Counted from the stretch's first letter, positions 33,130 through 42,843 are shown. The stretch is 64,000 nt of DNA from CAZAIO01 sp964485235 (GCA_964485235.1 CAZAIO010000001.1:1-64000), one strand, 5' to 3'. Numbers and translations: made by a program. The notes: generated by a model not told the origin, from the letters alone.

Positions 33130-33420
33130 ATTAAATAATGTAAAGGCTTTGAGCAAGACTAGTAAATCTTATGCGAAGCTACAGAGAACCGGGTTAGCTG
33201 GAAACCGGTGCCAGCGGTAAGGTTGAATGGACTTGGGAGCCGCAAACCGAAAGAGCAGATACTTGAGTAGGCTTTGACGCAAAGGGTAGCGTTATCACAA
33301 TCCAGGGTATCACTTCACATGTTGTGAAGCCGTACCTGAAAGAGACAGTCGAAAGACTAACAAGGGTGGTACCGCGAAAGCAAGCCTCTCGCCCCTTGAG
33401 CGAGAGGCTTATTTTTTTAC
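33130..33420 (+). ncRNA. T-box leader, tryptophan-specific (specifier TGG)
   Basis: A classical T-box RNA. Stem I has an AGTA element at about 33160-33163 and the distal-loop sequence AGAGAACCGGG...GAAACCGGT (33183-33209). The specifier loop GAATGGAC puts TGG at 33228-33230. The 14-base T-box core AGGGTGGTACCGCG is at 33363-33376 and is followed by a terminator. Uncharged tRNA-Trp would pair its anticodon with TGG and its acceptor end with TGGT, favouring the anti-terminator. The gene controlled is TrpB2, which makes tryptophan, so the specificity agrees with the function. Confidence 0.93.
33383..33418 (+). terminator. T-box terminator
   Basis: Stem AGCCTCTCGC / GCGAGAGGCT (10 bp) with loop CCCTTGA, followed by TATTTTTTT. 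It would form when tRNA-Trp is charged. Confidence 0.93.
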
Positions 33421-33433
33421 ACGGGAGGAAAAG

Positions 33434-33487
33434 ATGGCAGATGTAATAATAAAGATGTGGCCCCTGAGGGGCCTTAAGTTCGATTAA
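33434..33487 (+). CDS. 17-codon Trp-containing leader ORF between T-box and trpB2
   Basis: ATG at 33434 lies 6 bases after a strong ribosome site, GGGAGG (33423-33428). It encodes [17 protein letters not shown] and stops at 33487, 55 bases before TrpB2. The single Trp codon (33458-33460) overlaps the first arm of a perfect hairpin GGCCCC-TGA-GGGGCC (33459-33473). A ribosome waiting at TGG would cover that arm. This resembles a leader peptide acting after the T-box read-through, but there is only one Trp codon and no U tract after the hairpin, so it could also be an incidental ORF. Confidence 0.4.
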   Translation: MADVIIKMWPLRGLKFD

Positions 33488-33542
33488 ACTATTATATGTC
33501 CCGTTCTCTATTAATAAAAACTTATTATTGAAAGGAGTGAAA

Positions 33543-34904
33543 ATGGAACGATACAAGTATGTTTTAGATGAAAAAGAGATGCCGACTCAATGGTATAATA
33601 TCCAGGCAGATTTTCCGGAACCTTTACCCCCGGTACTGCATCCCGCCACGGGAAATCCGGTTACACCGGATGATCTTGCGCCTCTCTTTCCAATGGAATG
33701 CATCATGCAAGAGGTAAGTACAGAGCGGTGGATTGAAATCCCCGAGGAAGTACAGGATGTTTATAAGACATGGAGGCCAACAGTTTTACACCGTGCCCAC
33801 CGGCTCGAAAAGGCCCTGGACACACCCGCAAAGATTTTCTATAAATATGAGGGGACCAGTCAGGCAGGAAGCCATAAACCCAATACTGCCATCGCACAAG
33901 CGTACTACAACAAAAAAGAAGGCATCAAGAGAATAACGACAGAGACCGGTGCCGGTCAGTGGGGCAGCGCACTATCACTCGCCGGTGCATTCTTCGGAAT
34001 TGAAATAAAAGTATATATGGTCTCTGTAAGCTATCACCAGAAGCCTTATCGCCGGATCATGATGGAAGTATGGGGAGCCAAGTGTGTTCCCAGCCCAAGC
34101 CGTGATACAAAAGCAGGACGGGATGCACTGGCAAAGGACCCGAACAGTCCGGGTAGCCTTGGCCTGGCAATCAGTGAAGCTGTGGAAGAATGCGTCTCCC
34201 GCGATGATACCCATTATTCTCTCGGGAGCGTACTGAACCACGTCCTGTTACACCAGACCATCAACGGGCTTGAGACAAAGATATTAATGGAACGGGCGGG
34301 CGTCTACCCTGATATCATTATCGGATGTGTCGGTGGAGGATCTAACTTTGCCGGAATGTTCCTGCCGTTTCTTAAAGACAAAATCGAGGGCAAAAAGCCC
34401 GATCTGCGAATAATTAACGTAGAACCGGCAAGTTGTCCGACGTTGACTAAAGGCCCTGACGCCTATGATTTCGGAGATGTGTCCGGTCTTACTCCATTGA
34501 TGAAGATGTATACACTGGGCCATGATTTTATGCCGCCTCCGGTTCATGCCGGCGGACTGCGCTATCATGGTATGGCACCCATTATCAGCCATTGTCTGCG
34601 TCTCGGACTCGTCGAAGCAAGAGCCGAGCATCAACTGGATACCTTTGAAGCAGGTATAACTTTCGCTCGCACTGAAGGTATAATCAGCGCTCCGGAAACC
34701 AACCATGCCATCAGGACAACGATAACTGAAGCTCTGAAATGTCGCGAATCAGGCGAAGCAAAGGTCATTTTAATGAACCACAGCGGACATGGCCATGTTG
34801 ATATGGCTGCTTATGAAGCCTATCTGTCGGGTAAACTTCAGAACTACGAATATCCCGAAGAACTGGTAAAGGAAGCACTGACTCATTTACCTAAAGTAGG
34901 CTAA
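33543..34904 (+). CDS. trpB: Tryptophan synthase beta-like chain, TrpB2 type
   Basis: About 453 residues from the ATG at 33543 (AAGGAG 5 bases upstream); a TTG at 33528 is rejected. Longer than TrpB1 (about 400), as usual for TrpB2. PLP-binding Lys in GSHKPNTA near residue 110, [19 protein letters not shown] near 132, phosphate-binding loop [11 protein letters not shown] near 260, and HSGHGHVDM near the C-terminus. It condenses indole with serine; TrpB2 enzymes can work without TrpA. No trpA or other trp gene lies nearby. Control by a Trp T-box supports a role in tryptophan formation, possibly indole salvage. Confidence 0.93.
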   Translation: MERYKYVLDEKEMPTQWYNIQADFPEPLPPVLHPATGNPVTPDDLAPLFPMECIMQEVSTERWIEIPEEVQDVYKTWRPTVLHRAHRLEKALDTPAKIFYKYEGTSQAGSHKPNTAIAQAYYNKKEGIKRITTETGAGQWGSALSLAGAFFGIEIKVYMVSVSYHQKPYRRIMMEVWGAKCVPSPSRDTKAGRDALAKDPNSPGSLGLAISEAVEECVSRDDTHYSLGSVLNHVLLHQTINGLETKILMERAGVYPDIIIGCVGGGSNFAGMFLPFLKDKIEGKKPDLRIINVEPASCPTLTKGPDAYDFGDVSGLTPLMKMYTLGHDFMPPPVHAGGLRYHGMAPIISHCLRLGLVEARAEHQLDTFEAGITFARTEGIISAPETNHAIRTTITEALKCRESGEAKVILMNHSGHGHVDMAAYEAYLSGKLQNYEYPEELVKEALTHLPKVG

Positions 34905-34927
34905 TATTAGTACCTGACAATCGTAAT

Positions 34928-34979
34928 AAACAGGCCTGGGACTAAAAATATATAAATATTTGCGTCCCCGGCCTGTTTT
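34928..34979. terminator. Long hairpin terminator after trpB2
   Basis: Arms AAACAGGCCTGGGAC (34928-34942) and GTCCCCGGCCTGTTT (34964-34978) pair with one mismatch, with an inner AAATAT/ATATTT helix; a short T run follows. It ends the trpB2 transcript. Confidence 0.8.
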
Positions 34980-35111
34980 ATATTATGTAAATTATATGAT
35001 AGTTATATTGTCAAACATAATACCTGCATCATTAATTCTTCTTAATAATTTATTTACTTTGTATACTTAAAATAGTAAATCTATGGATAATCCTTTACAG
35101 TTATTTCATCG

Positions 35112-35140
35112 TTGTCAATATAAAAACGCTATGCTACAAT
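35112..35140 (+). promoter_or_regulatory. Promoter of the htrA-like gene
   Basis: TTGTCA at 35112-35117, 17-base spacer, TACAAT at 35135-35140. The start would fall about 13 bases before the ATG at 35160, with AAGG as a short ribosome site. Confidence 0.6.
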
Positions 35141-35159
35141 CAATTTAAGGTTACAGATA

Positions 35160-36299
35160 ATGAAGAATATAAAATTAAAAAGCATTATTTTTATCGCCCT
35201 TGTGCTTATTTTTATGCTGGGCACAACCGGATGTATCATCACGATAACAGAGCCTGAAACACCAGGTGAGCCAACTCAATCGACAACCATTCAAACGCCG
35301 GTAGTTCCTATAGATCCCGGTTGGACGGGAAGCACATTTGTCGACAGCTCGCAGACACTACCAAGCATTGCGGATGTCGTCGAACAGGTCTTTCCTTCTG
35401 TAGTGACGATAACCACTGAAGTAGTCACTCAGGATATTTTCCAGATGCCAAGGACCCAGTCGGGTGCAGGTTCGGGCTGGATTTTCCGGGAAGACGGTAT
35501 TATCGTAACCAACAACCACGTAGTTGAAGGAGCAGAAAAGTTAACCATAGAACTGTCCGACGGACGCACATTTCAGACCAGTCCTGATAATGTTTTCAGG
35601 GACCCTGTTACGGATCTTGCTATCGTAAAAATAAATACTAAAGGTCTTCCCGCTCTGGAAATAGCAGATTCAAACCGGTTGAGAGTCGGTGAATGGGTGA
35701 TTGCGCTTGGCAATCCACTGGGACAGGGCATTCGTGCAAAAGAAGGCACTGTCAGCGGATTAAAAGTGTCTTTATCTATGGATGAAGGTCAAAGCCTTGA
35801 TGATCTTATAGAAACATCTGCGGCAATTAACCCGGGCAACAGCGGCGGTCCGCTTGTTAATATGTCCGGTAATGTAGTCGGTATCACAAGTGCCAAAATA
35901 TCGGCAGTAGGTGTAGAAGGAATGGGATATGCGATAAGCTCGCAAACCGCCATGCCGATAATAGACGAACTGATCAATGAAGGATATATTACCCGGCCGT
36001 ATCTTGGCGTAGGACTCTACACGGTCGACCAATTCGTCGCCACTGTTAATCGTCTGCCTGTCGATCAAGGAGTTATTATCACCTATGTTGAACCGGGAGG
36101 ACCTGCCGATAAAGCCGGACTGAAACAGTATGATATTATTACCCGTTTCGACAATGAAGATATTACTAATGCCGAAGAACTGCGAAAAGCAATACATTCA
36201 GCTCAGATAGGGACTGACGTTGATGTTACGGTCGTCAGGGATTCAGGTACGCTCAACAAGACTGTTGTACTCAGTAAAAATCCAGCGCCGGGAAGCTAG
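35160..36299 (+). CDS. HtrA/DegP-type serine protease (lipoprotein)
   Basis: 379 residues. The signal peptide ends in TTGC with Cys25, so it is probably lipid-anchored, which is less common for HtrA. Trypsin-like domain (about 65-260) with catalytic His120 (TNNHVVEG), Asp152 (DPVTDLAIVKI) and Ser228 (NPGNSGGPL). One PDZ domain follows (about 280-375, VEPGGPADKAGL). It would degrade or refold damaged exported proteins. It stands alone with its own promoter and is convergent with ileS. Confidence 0.94.
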   Translation: MKNIKLKSIIFIALVLIFMLGTTGCIITITEPETPGEPTQSTTIQTPVVPIDPGWTGSTFVDSSQTLPSIADVVEQVFPSVVTITTEVVTQDIFQMPRTQSGAGSGWIFREDGIIVTNNHVVEGAEKLTIELSDGRTFQTSPDNVFRDPVTDLAIVKINTKGLPALEIADSNRLRVGEWVIALGNPLGQGIRAKEGTVSGLKVSLSMDEGQSLDDLIETSAAINPGNSGGPLVNMSGNVVGITSAKISAVGVEGMGYAISSQTAMPIIDELINEGYITRPYLGVGLYTVDQFVATVNRLPVDQGVIITYVEPGGPADKAGLKQYDIITRFDNEDITNAEELRKAIHSAQIGTDVDVTVVRDSGTLNKTVVLSKNPAPGS

Positions 36300-36320
36300 A
36301 GGCTTACCTTTCGGGATATA

Positions 36321-39300
36321 TTATTCTGCCGCTTTATTGATACCGAAAATAACTTCTTTGCCGGACAATTTATGTTTTTCAGTATAACTTTCTACAGGGG
36401 GTGTTTCCGCAATAAGATCGCGTGACAGGGTCTCCTGGCGAATATAATCCCCGAACTTTTCCATAACTGTTGCAAGAGAATTGTCGTCGGAATAATACAC
36501 TATTATAGAATCAGTTATATCCAGCCCGGCGGAACGTCTCATGGTCTGCAAACGCCTCACTACCTCACGAGCTATACCTTCAGCTTTCAATTCCGGAGAT
36601 AACTCTGTATCTACCGCAACCCAGAGATCGCCTTCCGTGACCGCAATAATACCGGGAGCACCATCCTCTACAGCATTCTCTATATACTCGATACTTTTTA
36701 CATTTAATTCATCGAGTATCTGATTATCCAGTCTCACCAGGTAGTTTTGTTCCGTCTCCGATTTAATTCTTACAAGTACTTTCGGTAAAGGTTGCCTGAC
36801 CTTTACTCCCGCTTTTGCCCTGGCGGCACGGCCGAGACTACACACCTTCATTACAAGGTCGGTAGCATCATCGAGCTTTCGGTCTATTAAGGATCTATCT
36901 GCAACGGGAAATTCAGTAAGATGAACACTTTGCGCGGCATCCGTATCGACAGACAATACCATGTTCCGGTAAAGCGCTTCAGCTACAAACGGGATAAAAG
37001 GAGCAAGCAGCTTTGAGAGGACAACGAGGCACCGGTAGAGCGTATAGTATGCCGACATTTTATCGTCATCACTCTGGCTTTTCCAAAAACGGCGACGGCT
37101 GCGTCTTACATACCAGTTTGAAAGGTCGTTGACAAAAATCTCTATTTTCCGCCCGCCTGTAGTTGGATCATAATGCTCGAGCGCATCCTCAACATCGATA
37201 ATAAGCTGGTTCAATCTTGAAAGAGCCCATTTGTCCAGGTCAGATGATGTGGTAACTTCCCTGTTGTCAGGACTAAACTGGTCGATATTGGCATACATGA
37301 CAAAAAAGGAGTACGTATTCCAGAGTGTAAGCATAAAATTGCGCACGACCTCTGAAACCATATCGGTGGAAAAACGCCGTACATTTCCTGCCGGAGAAGA
37401 GGTGAAAAGATACCATCTGACTGCATCGGCACCGTATTCATCGAGCACTTTCCACGGGTCGACAACATTTCCTTTCGCCTTGCTCATTTTTTCGCCTTCG
37501 GCGTCGAGAATATGGCCGAGACAGATTACGTTTTCAAAGCAATTTTTCCCGAAAAGCAACGTTGAAAGTGCATGCAGACTATAGAACCAACCGCGCGTCT
37601 GGTCGACAGCTTCACAAATATAATCGGCGGGGAAACTGTGCTCAAATACATCGTTATTTTCAAAAGGATAGTGGAATTGCGCAAGCGGCATATTTCCGGA
37701 ATCAAACCAGCAGTCGATTACTTCCGGCTGCCTTTTCATTGTTCCGCCACACCCGGGACAGGAGAAAGTGATATTATCTACGTACGGACGATGAAGGTCC
37801 AATGATTCAGTAAGTCCGCTGATTCCGGGTTTATCACGCAGTTCGGAAACACTTCCTATACATTCATAATGCCCGCATTCCGGACAATTCCAGATACAAA
37901 GCGGTGTTCCCCAGTAACGTTCTCGCGAAAACGCCCAGTCGATGTTATTATTCAGCCAATCTCCAAAACGGCCGTATTTAATATGGTCCGGGTACCAGTT
38001 GATACGCGCATTACCGGCGATAAGCTCTTCTTTTTTCGCAGTTGTCCTGATGTACCATGTCCGTTTCGCATAATAAAGCAACGGTGACTCACAACGCCAG
38101 CAAAAAGGATAAGTATGCTTTATAGTCTCGCTCCTGAATAAAAGACCGCGCGCTTTCAGGTCTTCAAGCACCATCGGGTCTGCATCTTTGACGAATTTAC
38201 CCGAAAACGGATAAGTGCCGGTCATTTTGCCTTCCAGGCTGACCGGTTGTACAAAATCGAGACCATTAATCTTGCCTGCATCAAAATCCACTTCCCCGAA
38301 AGCAGGTGCAACATGTACAATACCCGTTCCGTCATCCAGCGACACAAAATCCGCGCCTATCACATGATAGGTAAGATCGGGAACAGTTTCCTGTACCTCG
38401 AATTCTTCTCGTATAGAACCAGCATTAACATGATTATCGGTCCGCGGACGTCTCCGCTCTACTCCGAACTTATGAGGATTAAAGAGCGGTTCATAGGTTG
38501 CATTCACCAGTGTATCGCCCTTTACTATTTCTTCAATCCGGGCATCACCGAGCCCTACCGATGCGAGCAGGTCTACCGCCATGATTAGATATTCATCATT
38601 GACTTCAATAACAGCGTATTCAGCTTCAGGTGCAATAGCCAGTGCAGTATTACCCGGTAATGTCCACGGTGTCGTAGTCCATGCCAGGAAATATGCATTC
38701 TTTTCAGAAAAACATTTCTCCAGCTTCCGGATAACCGTGTCCGAAAGCTTCGTATGCCTGAGTGAGTCCTGCACAAGTTTAAACTTTATGTAAACTGATG
38801 GGTCTTCTGTATCTTCACGATACCCCAGGGCTACTTCATGGGAACTAAGCGATGTTCCACATCTCGGACAATGCGGGGTCGTCTTGTACCCCTGATACAC
38901 CAGTCCCTTATCCCACAATTGTTTGATAGTCCACCAGCCGGACTCGATATAGTTATTATCTAGTGTGATATAGGGGTGGTCCAGATCAAGCCAGAAGCCG
39001 ATGCGTTTGGTTATCGCATTCCAACCGTCCAGATATTTAAAAACGCTTTCCCTGCAAAGTGCATTGAACTCGGCTACTCCATATTGTTCGATCTCTGCCT
39101 TACCTGAAAAACCAAGCTTCTTCTCTATTTCCAGTTCAACAGGGAGTCCGTGTGTATCCCATCCGGCTTTTCTGGGTGCATAAAAGCCTTTCATACATTT
39201 ATAACGCGGCATGATATCTTTGAACACCCTTGACAGGACGTGATGAATTCCGGGGTTACCGTTCGCAGTAGGAGGGCCGTCATAGAGGGTATATTGTGTT

Positions 39301-39413
39301 GCCCCGCGGCGAGCTTCAACACTCTTCTCAAATATTTTTTGGTCTTCCCAAAAATCAAGGATTTCCTTTTCCAGCTGCGGAAAATTAATCCTGCTGTTTA
39401 CCGGTTTAAACAT
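36321..39413 (-). CDS. ileS: Isoleucyl-tRNA synthetase, type 2
   Basis: 1030 residues, class Ia. The HIGH motif reads NPGIHHVL near residue 54 and KMSKA lies near 641 (GEKMSKAKGNVVDP). The TANGNPGIHHVLSR context, W-rich N-terminus, CP1 editing region and long C-terminus place it with type 2 (eukaryote/archaea-like) IleRS, known for mupirocin tolerance. It charges tRNA-Ile and edits valine. It is the last gene of the long minus-strand operon, 2 bases after jag. Unlike many IleRS genes it has no T-box here. Confidence 0.95.
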   Translation of the reverse strand: MFKPVNSRINFPQLEKEILDFWEDQKIFEKSVEARRGATQYTLYDGPPTANGNPGIHHVLSRVFKDIMPRYKCMKGFYAPRKAGWDTHGLPVELEIEKKLGFSGKAEIEQYGVAEFNALCRESVFKYLDGWNAITKRIGFWLDLDHPYITLDNNYIESGWWTIKQLWDKGLVYQGYKTTPHCPRCGTSLSSHEVALGYREDTEDPSVYIKFKLVQDSLRHTKLSDTVIRKLEKCFSEKNAYFLAWTTTPWTLPGNTALAIAPEAEYAVIEVNDEYLIMAVDLLASVGLGDARIEEIVKGDTLVNATYEPLFNPHKFGVERRRPRTDNHVNAGSIREEFEVQETVPDLTYHVIGADFVSLDDGTGIVHVAPAFGEVDFDAGKINGLDFVQPVSLEGKMTGTYPFSGKFVKDADPMVLEDLKARGLLFRSETIKHTYPFCWRCESPLLYYAKRTWYIRTTAKKEELIAGNARINWYPDHIKYGRFGDWLNNNIDWAFSRERYWGTPLCIWNCPECGHYECIGSVSELRDKPGISGLTESLDLHRPYVDNITFSCPGCGGTMKRQPEVIDCWFDSGNMPLAQFHYPFENNDVFEHSFPADYICEAVDQTRGWFYSLHALSTLLFGKNCFENVICLGHILDAEGEKMSKAKGNVVDPWKVLDEYGADAVRWYLFTSSPAGNVRRFSTDMVSEVVRNFMLTLWNTYSFFVMYANIDQFSPDNREVTTSSDLDKWALSRLNQLIIDVEDALEHYDPTTGGRKIEIFVNDLSNWYVRRSRRRFWKSQSDDDKMSAYYTLYRCLVVLSKLLAPFIPFVAEALYRNMVLSVDTDAAQSVHLTEFPVADRSLIDRKLDDATDLVMKVCSLGRAARAKAGVKVRQPLPKVLVRIKSETEQNYLVRLDNQILDELNVKSIEYIENAVEDGAPGIIAVTEGDLWVAVDTELSPELKAEGIAREVVRRLQTMRRSAGLDITDSIIVYYSDDNSLATVMEKFGDYIRQETLSRDLIAETPPVESYTEKHKLSGKEVIFGINKAAE

Positions 39414-39415
39414 TG

Positions 39416-40072
39416 CTAATGATGTTTCCTTAGCTGGATGACCACTTTTCTTCTCTCTCCGAAATCTATGCTGTGTGTTGAGACATCCGGATTCTCAGCC
39501 AGTGCCAGATGGATAATACGTCGCTCATCCGCCGGCATAGGCTCAAGATTCATAGACCGTTTGCTCGTTTTTACCTGTTCGGCAACACGCAGCGCCAGAT
39601 TTTTCAGTGCATTATACCGTCGCTTTTTATAACCTTCGATATCTACTGTAATTGGTGCCCATAGCTTGAACTTCTCAGCGACAATAAGCTTGACCATATA
39701 TTGCAGCGACGATAAAGCCTGACCACGCCTGCCTATCAATACTCCAAGGTCATCACCTTCAATATTCAAAGTAATCTGCTGGCTATCTTCCTCTGATTCA
39801 ATGATTTTAATTTCAGCCGCAAGCCCCAGATGTTTAAGAAGCGTTTCCAATACTGATTTTGCTTCTTCAGCAATGTTGTTTTGTTCTACATTATTATCAA
39901 GAAACCTTACCTTAACTCTGGCTTCTTCCGCCCCTACCCCCAGCACTCCCGATCTGCCTTTCTTCACCACGTCTATCTCCACCTGGTTTTTGGTAGCACC
40001 AAGCTGCACTAAAGCTGACTCTACAGCTTCATCAACTGTTCTGGCATTTACTTCAATTTCTTTTTTATTCAC
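39416..40072 (-). CDS. jag: Jag/KhpB-family RNA-binding protein
   Basis: 218 residues with three parts: Jag-N (about 1-52, VDEAVESALVQLGATKNQ), a KH-like domain (about 75-150, GVLIGRRGQALSSLQYMV) and an R3H domain (about 150-217, MPADERRIIHLAL). KhpB/Jag binds RNA and influences cell elongation and division in Gram-positives. The start overlaps the yidC stop by 4 bases, the standard yidC-jag coupling. Confidence 0.95.
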   Translation of the reverse strand: MNKKEIEVNARTVDEAVESALVQLGATKNQVEIDVVKKGRSGVLGVGAEEARVKVRFLDNNVEQNNIAEEAKSVLETLLKHLGLAAEIKIIESEEDSQQITLNIEGDDLGVLIGRRGQALSSLQYMVKLIVAEKFKLWAPITVDIEGYKKRRYNALKNLALRVAEQVKTSKRSMNLEPMPADERRIIHLALAENPDVSTHSIDFGERRKVVIQLRKHH

Positions 40073-40896
40073 TTCTTAAATAATCCCTTTTTCTTCTCGT
40101 ATGCTTTGCTTACTACTTTTGATTGTTGCTCCGCAGCAGGTAATTTTGGAGTTGGCGCTGCTTTCTTTATAGTCGGAGTAAATTTAAGATAGCCCCATCC
40201 ACCTGTGGCAAAATATTGAATCGCAATACCTATAAGATTCGATACCACCCAGTACAAAGCAAGTCCACTCGGGAATGATAGTGTAAACAGACCGAACATT
40301 AACGGCATCATTAATGTCGTCATTTGTGTCATCGATTGCTGTTTAGGATCAGTAGGAGGCGCAGTAACCATTTTTTGCTGTATCCACATCGAGCCGCCTA
40401 CCAGAATTGCCAGGACAAATGTTGAGTCCGGCTTCGACAGGTGGAGCCATAGAAATTGTTCGTTCAATGGTATAGCGTGTGTAACTACTGTCCATTCATA
40501 AAGATGCCGGGACAGGTCGAGCAAATTTTCCGGTGTTGCTGCAAGAGCCCGGATAATAGCCTGATAAAGTGCAATCCATATAGGGAACTGTAATAACATC
40601 GGCCACATGCATCCCAGCGGGTTAATTCCGGCCTCTTTATACAGCGCCATAATCTCCTGCTGCAGTTTTTGCTGGTTCCTGCCGTACTTCTTTTGAAGCT
40701 CCTGAATTCTAGGCTGTAGGGACTGCATGGCTTTGGTCGATCGTGTCTGGCGTACGGTAAGCGGATACATTATCAGACGGACAACGATCGTAAGCAAGAT
40801 AATTGCAACTCCGAAATTGTCCATCAACATCGTACTTAATGCGATAAGACAATTAATTACCGGATTGAGTATTATTAAATTCCAAATTTCAATCAT
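40069..40896 (-). CDS. yidC: Membrane protein insertase YidC (short form)
   Basis: 275 residues without the large periplasmic domain of proteobacterial YidC. Conserved core: VVRLIMYPLTVRQTRSTKAMQSLQPRIQELQKKY with the hydrophilic-groove Arg, NPLGCMWPMLLQFPIWIALYQ, and five helices in all. The C-terminus is Lys-rich (KKKGLFKK), typical of forms that touch the ribosome. It inserts membrane proteins together with SecYEG and SRP (ffh is at 52.8 kb). The usual signal-peptide Cys of Gram-positive YidC is not obvious. Confidence 0.95.
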   Translation of the reverse strand: MIEIWNLIILNPVINCLIALSTMLMDNFGVAIILLTIVVRLIMYPLTVRQTRSTKAMQSLQPRIQELQKKYGRNQQKLQQEIMALYKEAGINPLGCMWPMLLQFPIWIALYQAIIRALAATPENLLDLSRHLYEWTVVTHAIPLNEQFLWLHLSKPDSTFVLAILVGGSMWIQQKMVTAPPTDPKQQSMTQMTTLMMPLMFGLFTLSFPSGLALYWVVSNLIGIAIQYFATGGWGYLKFTPTIKKAAPTPKLPAAEQQSKVVSKAYEKKKGLFKK

Positions 40897-40904
40897 AAAT
40901 TACA

Positions 40905-42101
40905 TTACTCAATTTTTGTATCAAATTCCCAGAGTTGATTGCCGCTTTGTATATCAATAGCATATATTTTATGGTTCCTTGCATGAACAAAAATAGTATC
41001 ACCCTCTGCGAAAAGCGGAGCCATAACGGTTGCATCGATTGAAACTTGAAGTAATGAAGAACCGGTGGTTTTATCGATAGAATGTAATTCTCCGGACTCT
41101 GAAACAACAACCACACGATTGCCCGTCAATACAGGCGGCGATACGATCGGGTCGTCAACAGTGAACTTCCATAGTTCCTTACCGGTTTGCAGATCTATAG
41201 CATAAAGAGTTTTATCGAGACATGCGGCGTAAACTGTTGTTCCCTCTACCACAGGAGCAGCCCAGAACCAGTTCTCTCCTTTGAATTGCCATAAAAGACT
41301 GCCGTCCTGCTTGTTGAGCGCATAAAGATAACGGTCGAAGGCGCCGTACAATATTGTATTGCCGGAACAAACGGGTGAAGATGCCATAGATGCGGGCAAT
41401 TTCTTTTGCCATAATTCATTACCATCTTCTGCATTAAGCGCATAGAGATTTCCATCGTAGCTACCGATATAGACCACTCCGTCACTCACTGCCGGTGATG
41501 TCCATATCCGTTGTTCAGTGAGTTTGACCTCCCATTTTTTCGCCACATATTCGGCATCAATTGCATACACGCTTCCGTTGGAACTAGTAATATAAATAAT
41601 ACCCTTATCGATCACCATATTTCCCACCACTTTACCAATCCCCTCCCCCTGCACGGGATATTTCTTACCTATTTCTCCCGCTACTTTTTCGTCGCGATAT
41701 AACGCATATAATTGACCGTCATTTGCACTATACGTAGCTACAAATACGTATTCATCTGATAATACCGGGGTACTGTAAATTACAGCGCCTGCGGATTGTT
41801 GTTGCCCGCATGAAAACATAGGCCCGCATAATCCACCGGCAGGAGCCGCAGATTTTACATCAGTTGCAATCCATTCGCCTTCACTACTGGGGAAAGCAAG
41901 GCCTTTACTGCGAGCAGAAGGATTTATAGCCAGTAAATTACCGTCCATAGATCCGACATAAAGAATACCATCCATAGTCGCAAAACCGGACCAGCCTTGG
42001 GCAGCCGGACCGCCACAACCCGTTGTAGTGCCGGTAGCCGACATACACCCCGTACAGACAGCGAGCAGGACTATGGTTATCAGCAAACTGATTTTTCTCA
42101 T
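40905..42101 (-). CDS. PQQ-like beta-propeller lipoprotein (BamB-like) in the yidC operon
   Basis: 398 residues. Signal peptide with lipobox CTGC (Cys19), then repeated blades with the tryptophan-docking pattern: YVGSMDGNLLAINP, YIGSYDGNLYALNAEDGNELWQ, LYALNKQDGSLLWQF, LYAIDLQTGKELWKF and IYAIDIQSGNQLWEF, giving about seven blades. This resembles BamB and PQQ-binding propellers without quinone ligands. It sits between yidD and yidC, 8 bases before yidC. A role in folding or inserting exported proteins is suggested by place only. Confidence 0.82.
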   Translation of the reverse strand: MRKISLLITIVLLAVCTGCMSATGTTTGCGGPAAQGWSGFATMDGILYVGSMDGNLLAINPSARSKGLAFPSSEGEWIATDVKSAAPAGGLCGPMFSCGQQQSAGAVIYSTPVLSDEYVFVATYSANDGQLYALYRDEKVAGEIGKKYPVQGEGIGKVVGNMVIDKGIIYITSSNGSVYAIDAEYVAKKWEVKLTEQRIWTSPAVSDGVVYIGSYDGNLYALNAEDGNELWQKKLPASMASSPVCSGNTILYGAFDRYLYALNKQDGSLLWQFKGENWFWAAPVVEGTTVYAACLDKTLYAIDLQTGKELWKFTVDDPIVSPPVLTGNRVVVVSESGELHSIDKTTGSSLLQVSIDATVMAPLFAEGDTIFVHARNHKIYAIDIQSGNQLWEFDTKIE

Positions 42102-42150
42102 TCTTTTACCTGTTCAATCAATATCATAAAACACAACATATCAAATATAT

Positions 42151-42360
42151 TCAAGGTACCGGGTCATAGCCGCCCTGAGACCACGGATGACAACGGCAAA
42201 TCCTCCCGGTTGCCATTATACATCCTTTTAACAGCCCGTATTTACCAATAGCTTCACATGCATACTGCGAACAGGTCGGCATATATCTACACGAAGGCGG
42301 CGTCACTTGAGATATGGTAGTTTGATATAGCTTAATAAGCTTAAGTACTAACTGTTTCAT
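42151..42360 (-). CDS. yidD: Membrane protein insertion efficiency factor YidD
   Basis: 69 residues, a small basic amphipathic protein with the family core [20 protein letters not shown] and [13 protein letters not shown]. It overlaps the rnpA 3' end by 20 bases, the common rnpA-yidD arrangement. It assists YidC-dependent insertion. Confidence 0.96.
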   Translation of the reverse strand: MKQLVLKLIKLYQTTISQVTPPSCRYMPTCSQYACEAIGKYGLLKGCIMATGRICRCHPWSQGGYDPVP

Positions 42361-42703
42361 CCTTATAAAGTAACAGATCGGCTCGATCCAGTAGTTTCAT
42401 TATCGAACGATGCAGTACATTAAAATCAGCATTGTTAATATCCTGACGGGCAATGAAGACTATATCCCAACCCGGTTTAATCTGTATCACCCGAACAATC
42501 TCTTTTAATACACGCCTGGTACGATTTCGAACTACGGCATTACCGATGCTTTTCGTTACTGAAAAACCATATCTGGTAAATCCTAAATCATTTATTACCG
42601 ACTTCACTACCAGATATCTATCGGCTTTTGCACTACCCTGTTCGTATACTCTGAGAAAACAGGCCCTCTTTTTCAAAGACCATTTTCTTCTCATATCCAC
42701 CAT
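42341..42703 (-). CDS. rnpA: Ribonuclease P protein component
   Basis: 120 residues. The RNR motif lies in [15 protein letters not shown] near residue 73, with the preceding [11 protein letters not shown]. It partners the RNase P RNA in tRNA 5' maturation. The ATG at 42703 shares one base with the rpmH stop (TAATG); a second ATG at 42694 behind GGTGG is also possible. Confidence 0.95.
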   Translation of the reverse strand: MVDMRRKWSLKKRACFLRVYEQGSAKADRYLVVKSVINDLGFTRYGFSVTKSIGNAVVRNRTRRVLKEIVRVIQIKPGWDIVFIARQDINNADFNVLHRSIMKLLDRADLLLYKDETVST

Positions 42704-42843
42704 TAATTAGGAGTTAGTCGCCAGCGTCCCTTTAATCGTCTTTGTTTAAGTACCTGCTTGCCACCACGAGTCGCTATTCTACTTCGAAACCCGTTCTTGC
42801 GCTTTCGATAAGTCTTCTTAGGCTGATAGGTTCTCTTCGGCAT
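42703..42843 (-). CDS. rpmH: 50S ribosomal protein L34
   Basis: 46 residues: [19 protein letters not shown] and then [20 protein letters not shown], the unmistakable L34 sequence. The ATG (complement of 42841-42843) has GGAGG about 10 bases upstream. It overlaps the end of rpsR by 26 bases and the start of rnpA by one base. Confidence 0.97.
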   Translation of the reverse strand: MPKRTYQPKKTYRKRKNGFRSRIATRGGKQVLKQRRLKGRWRLTPN

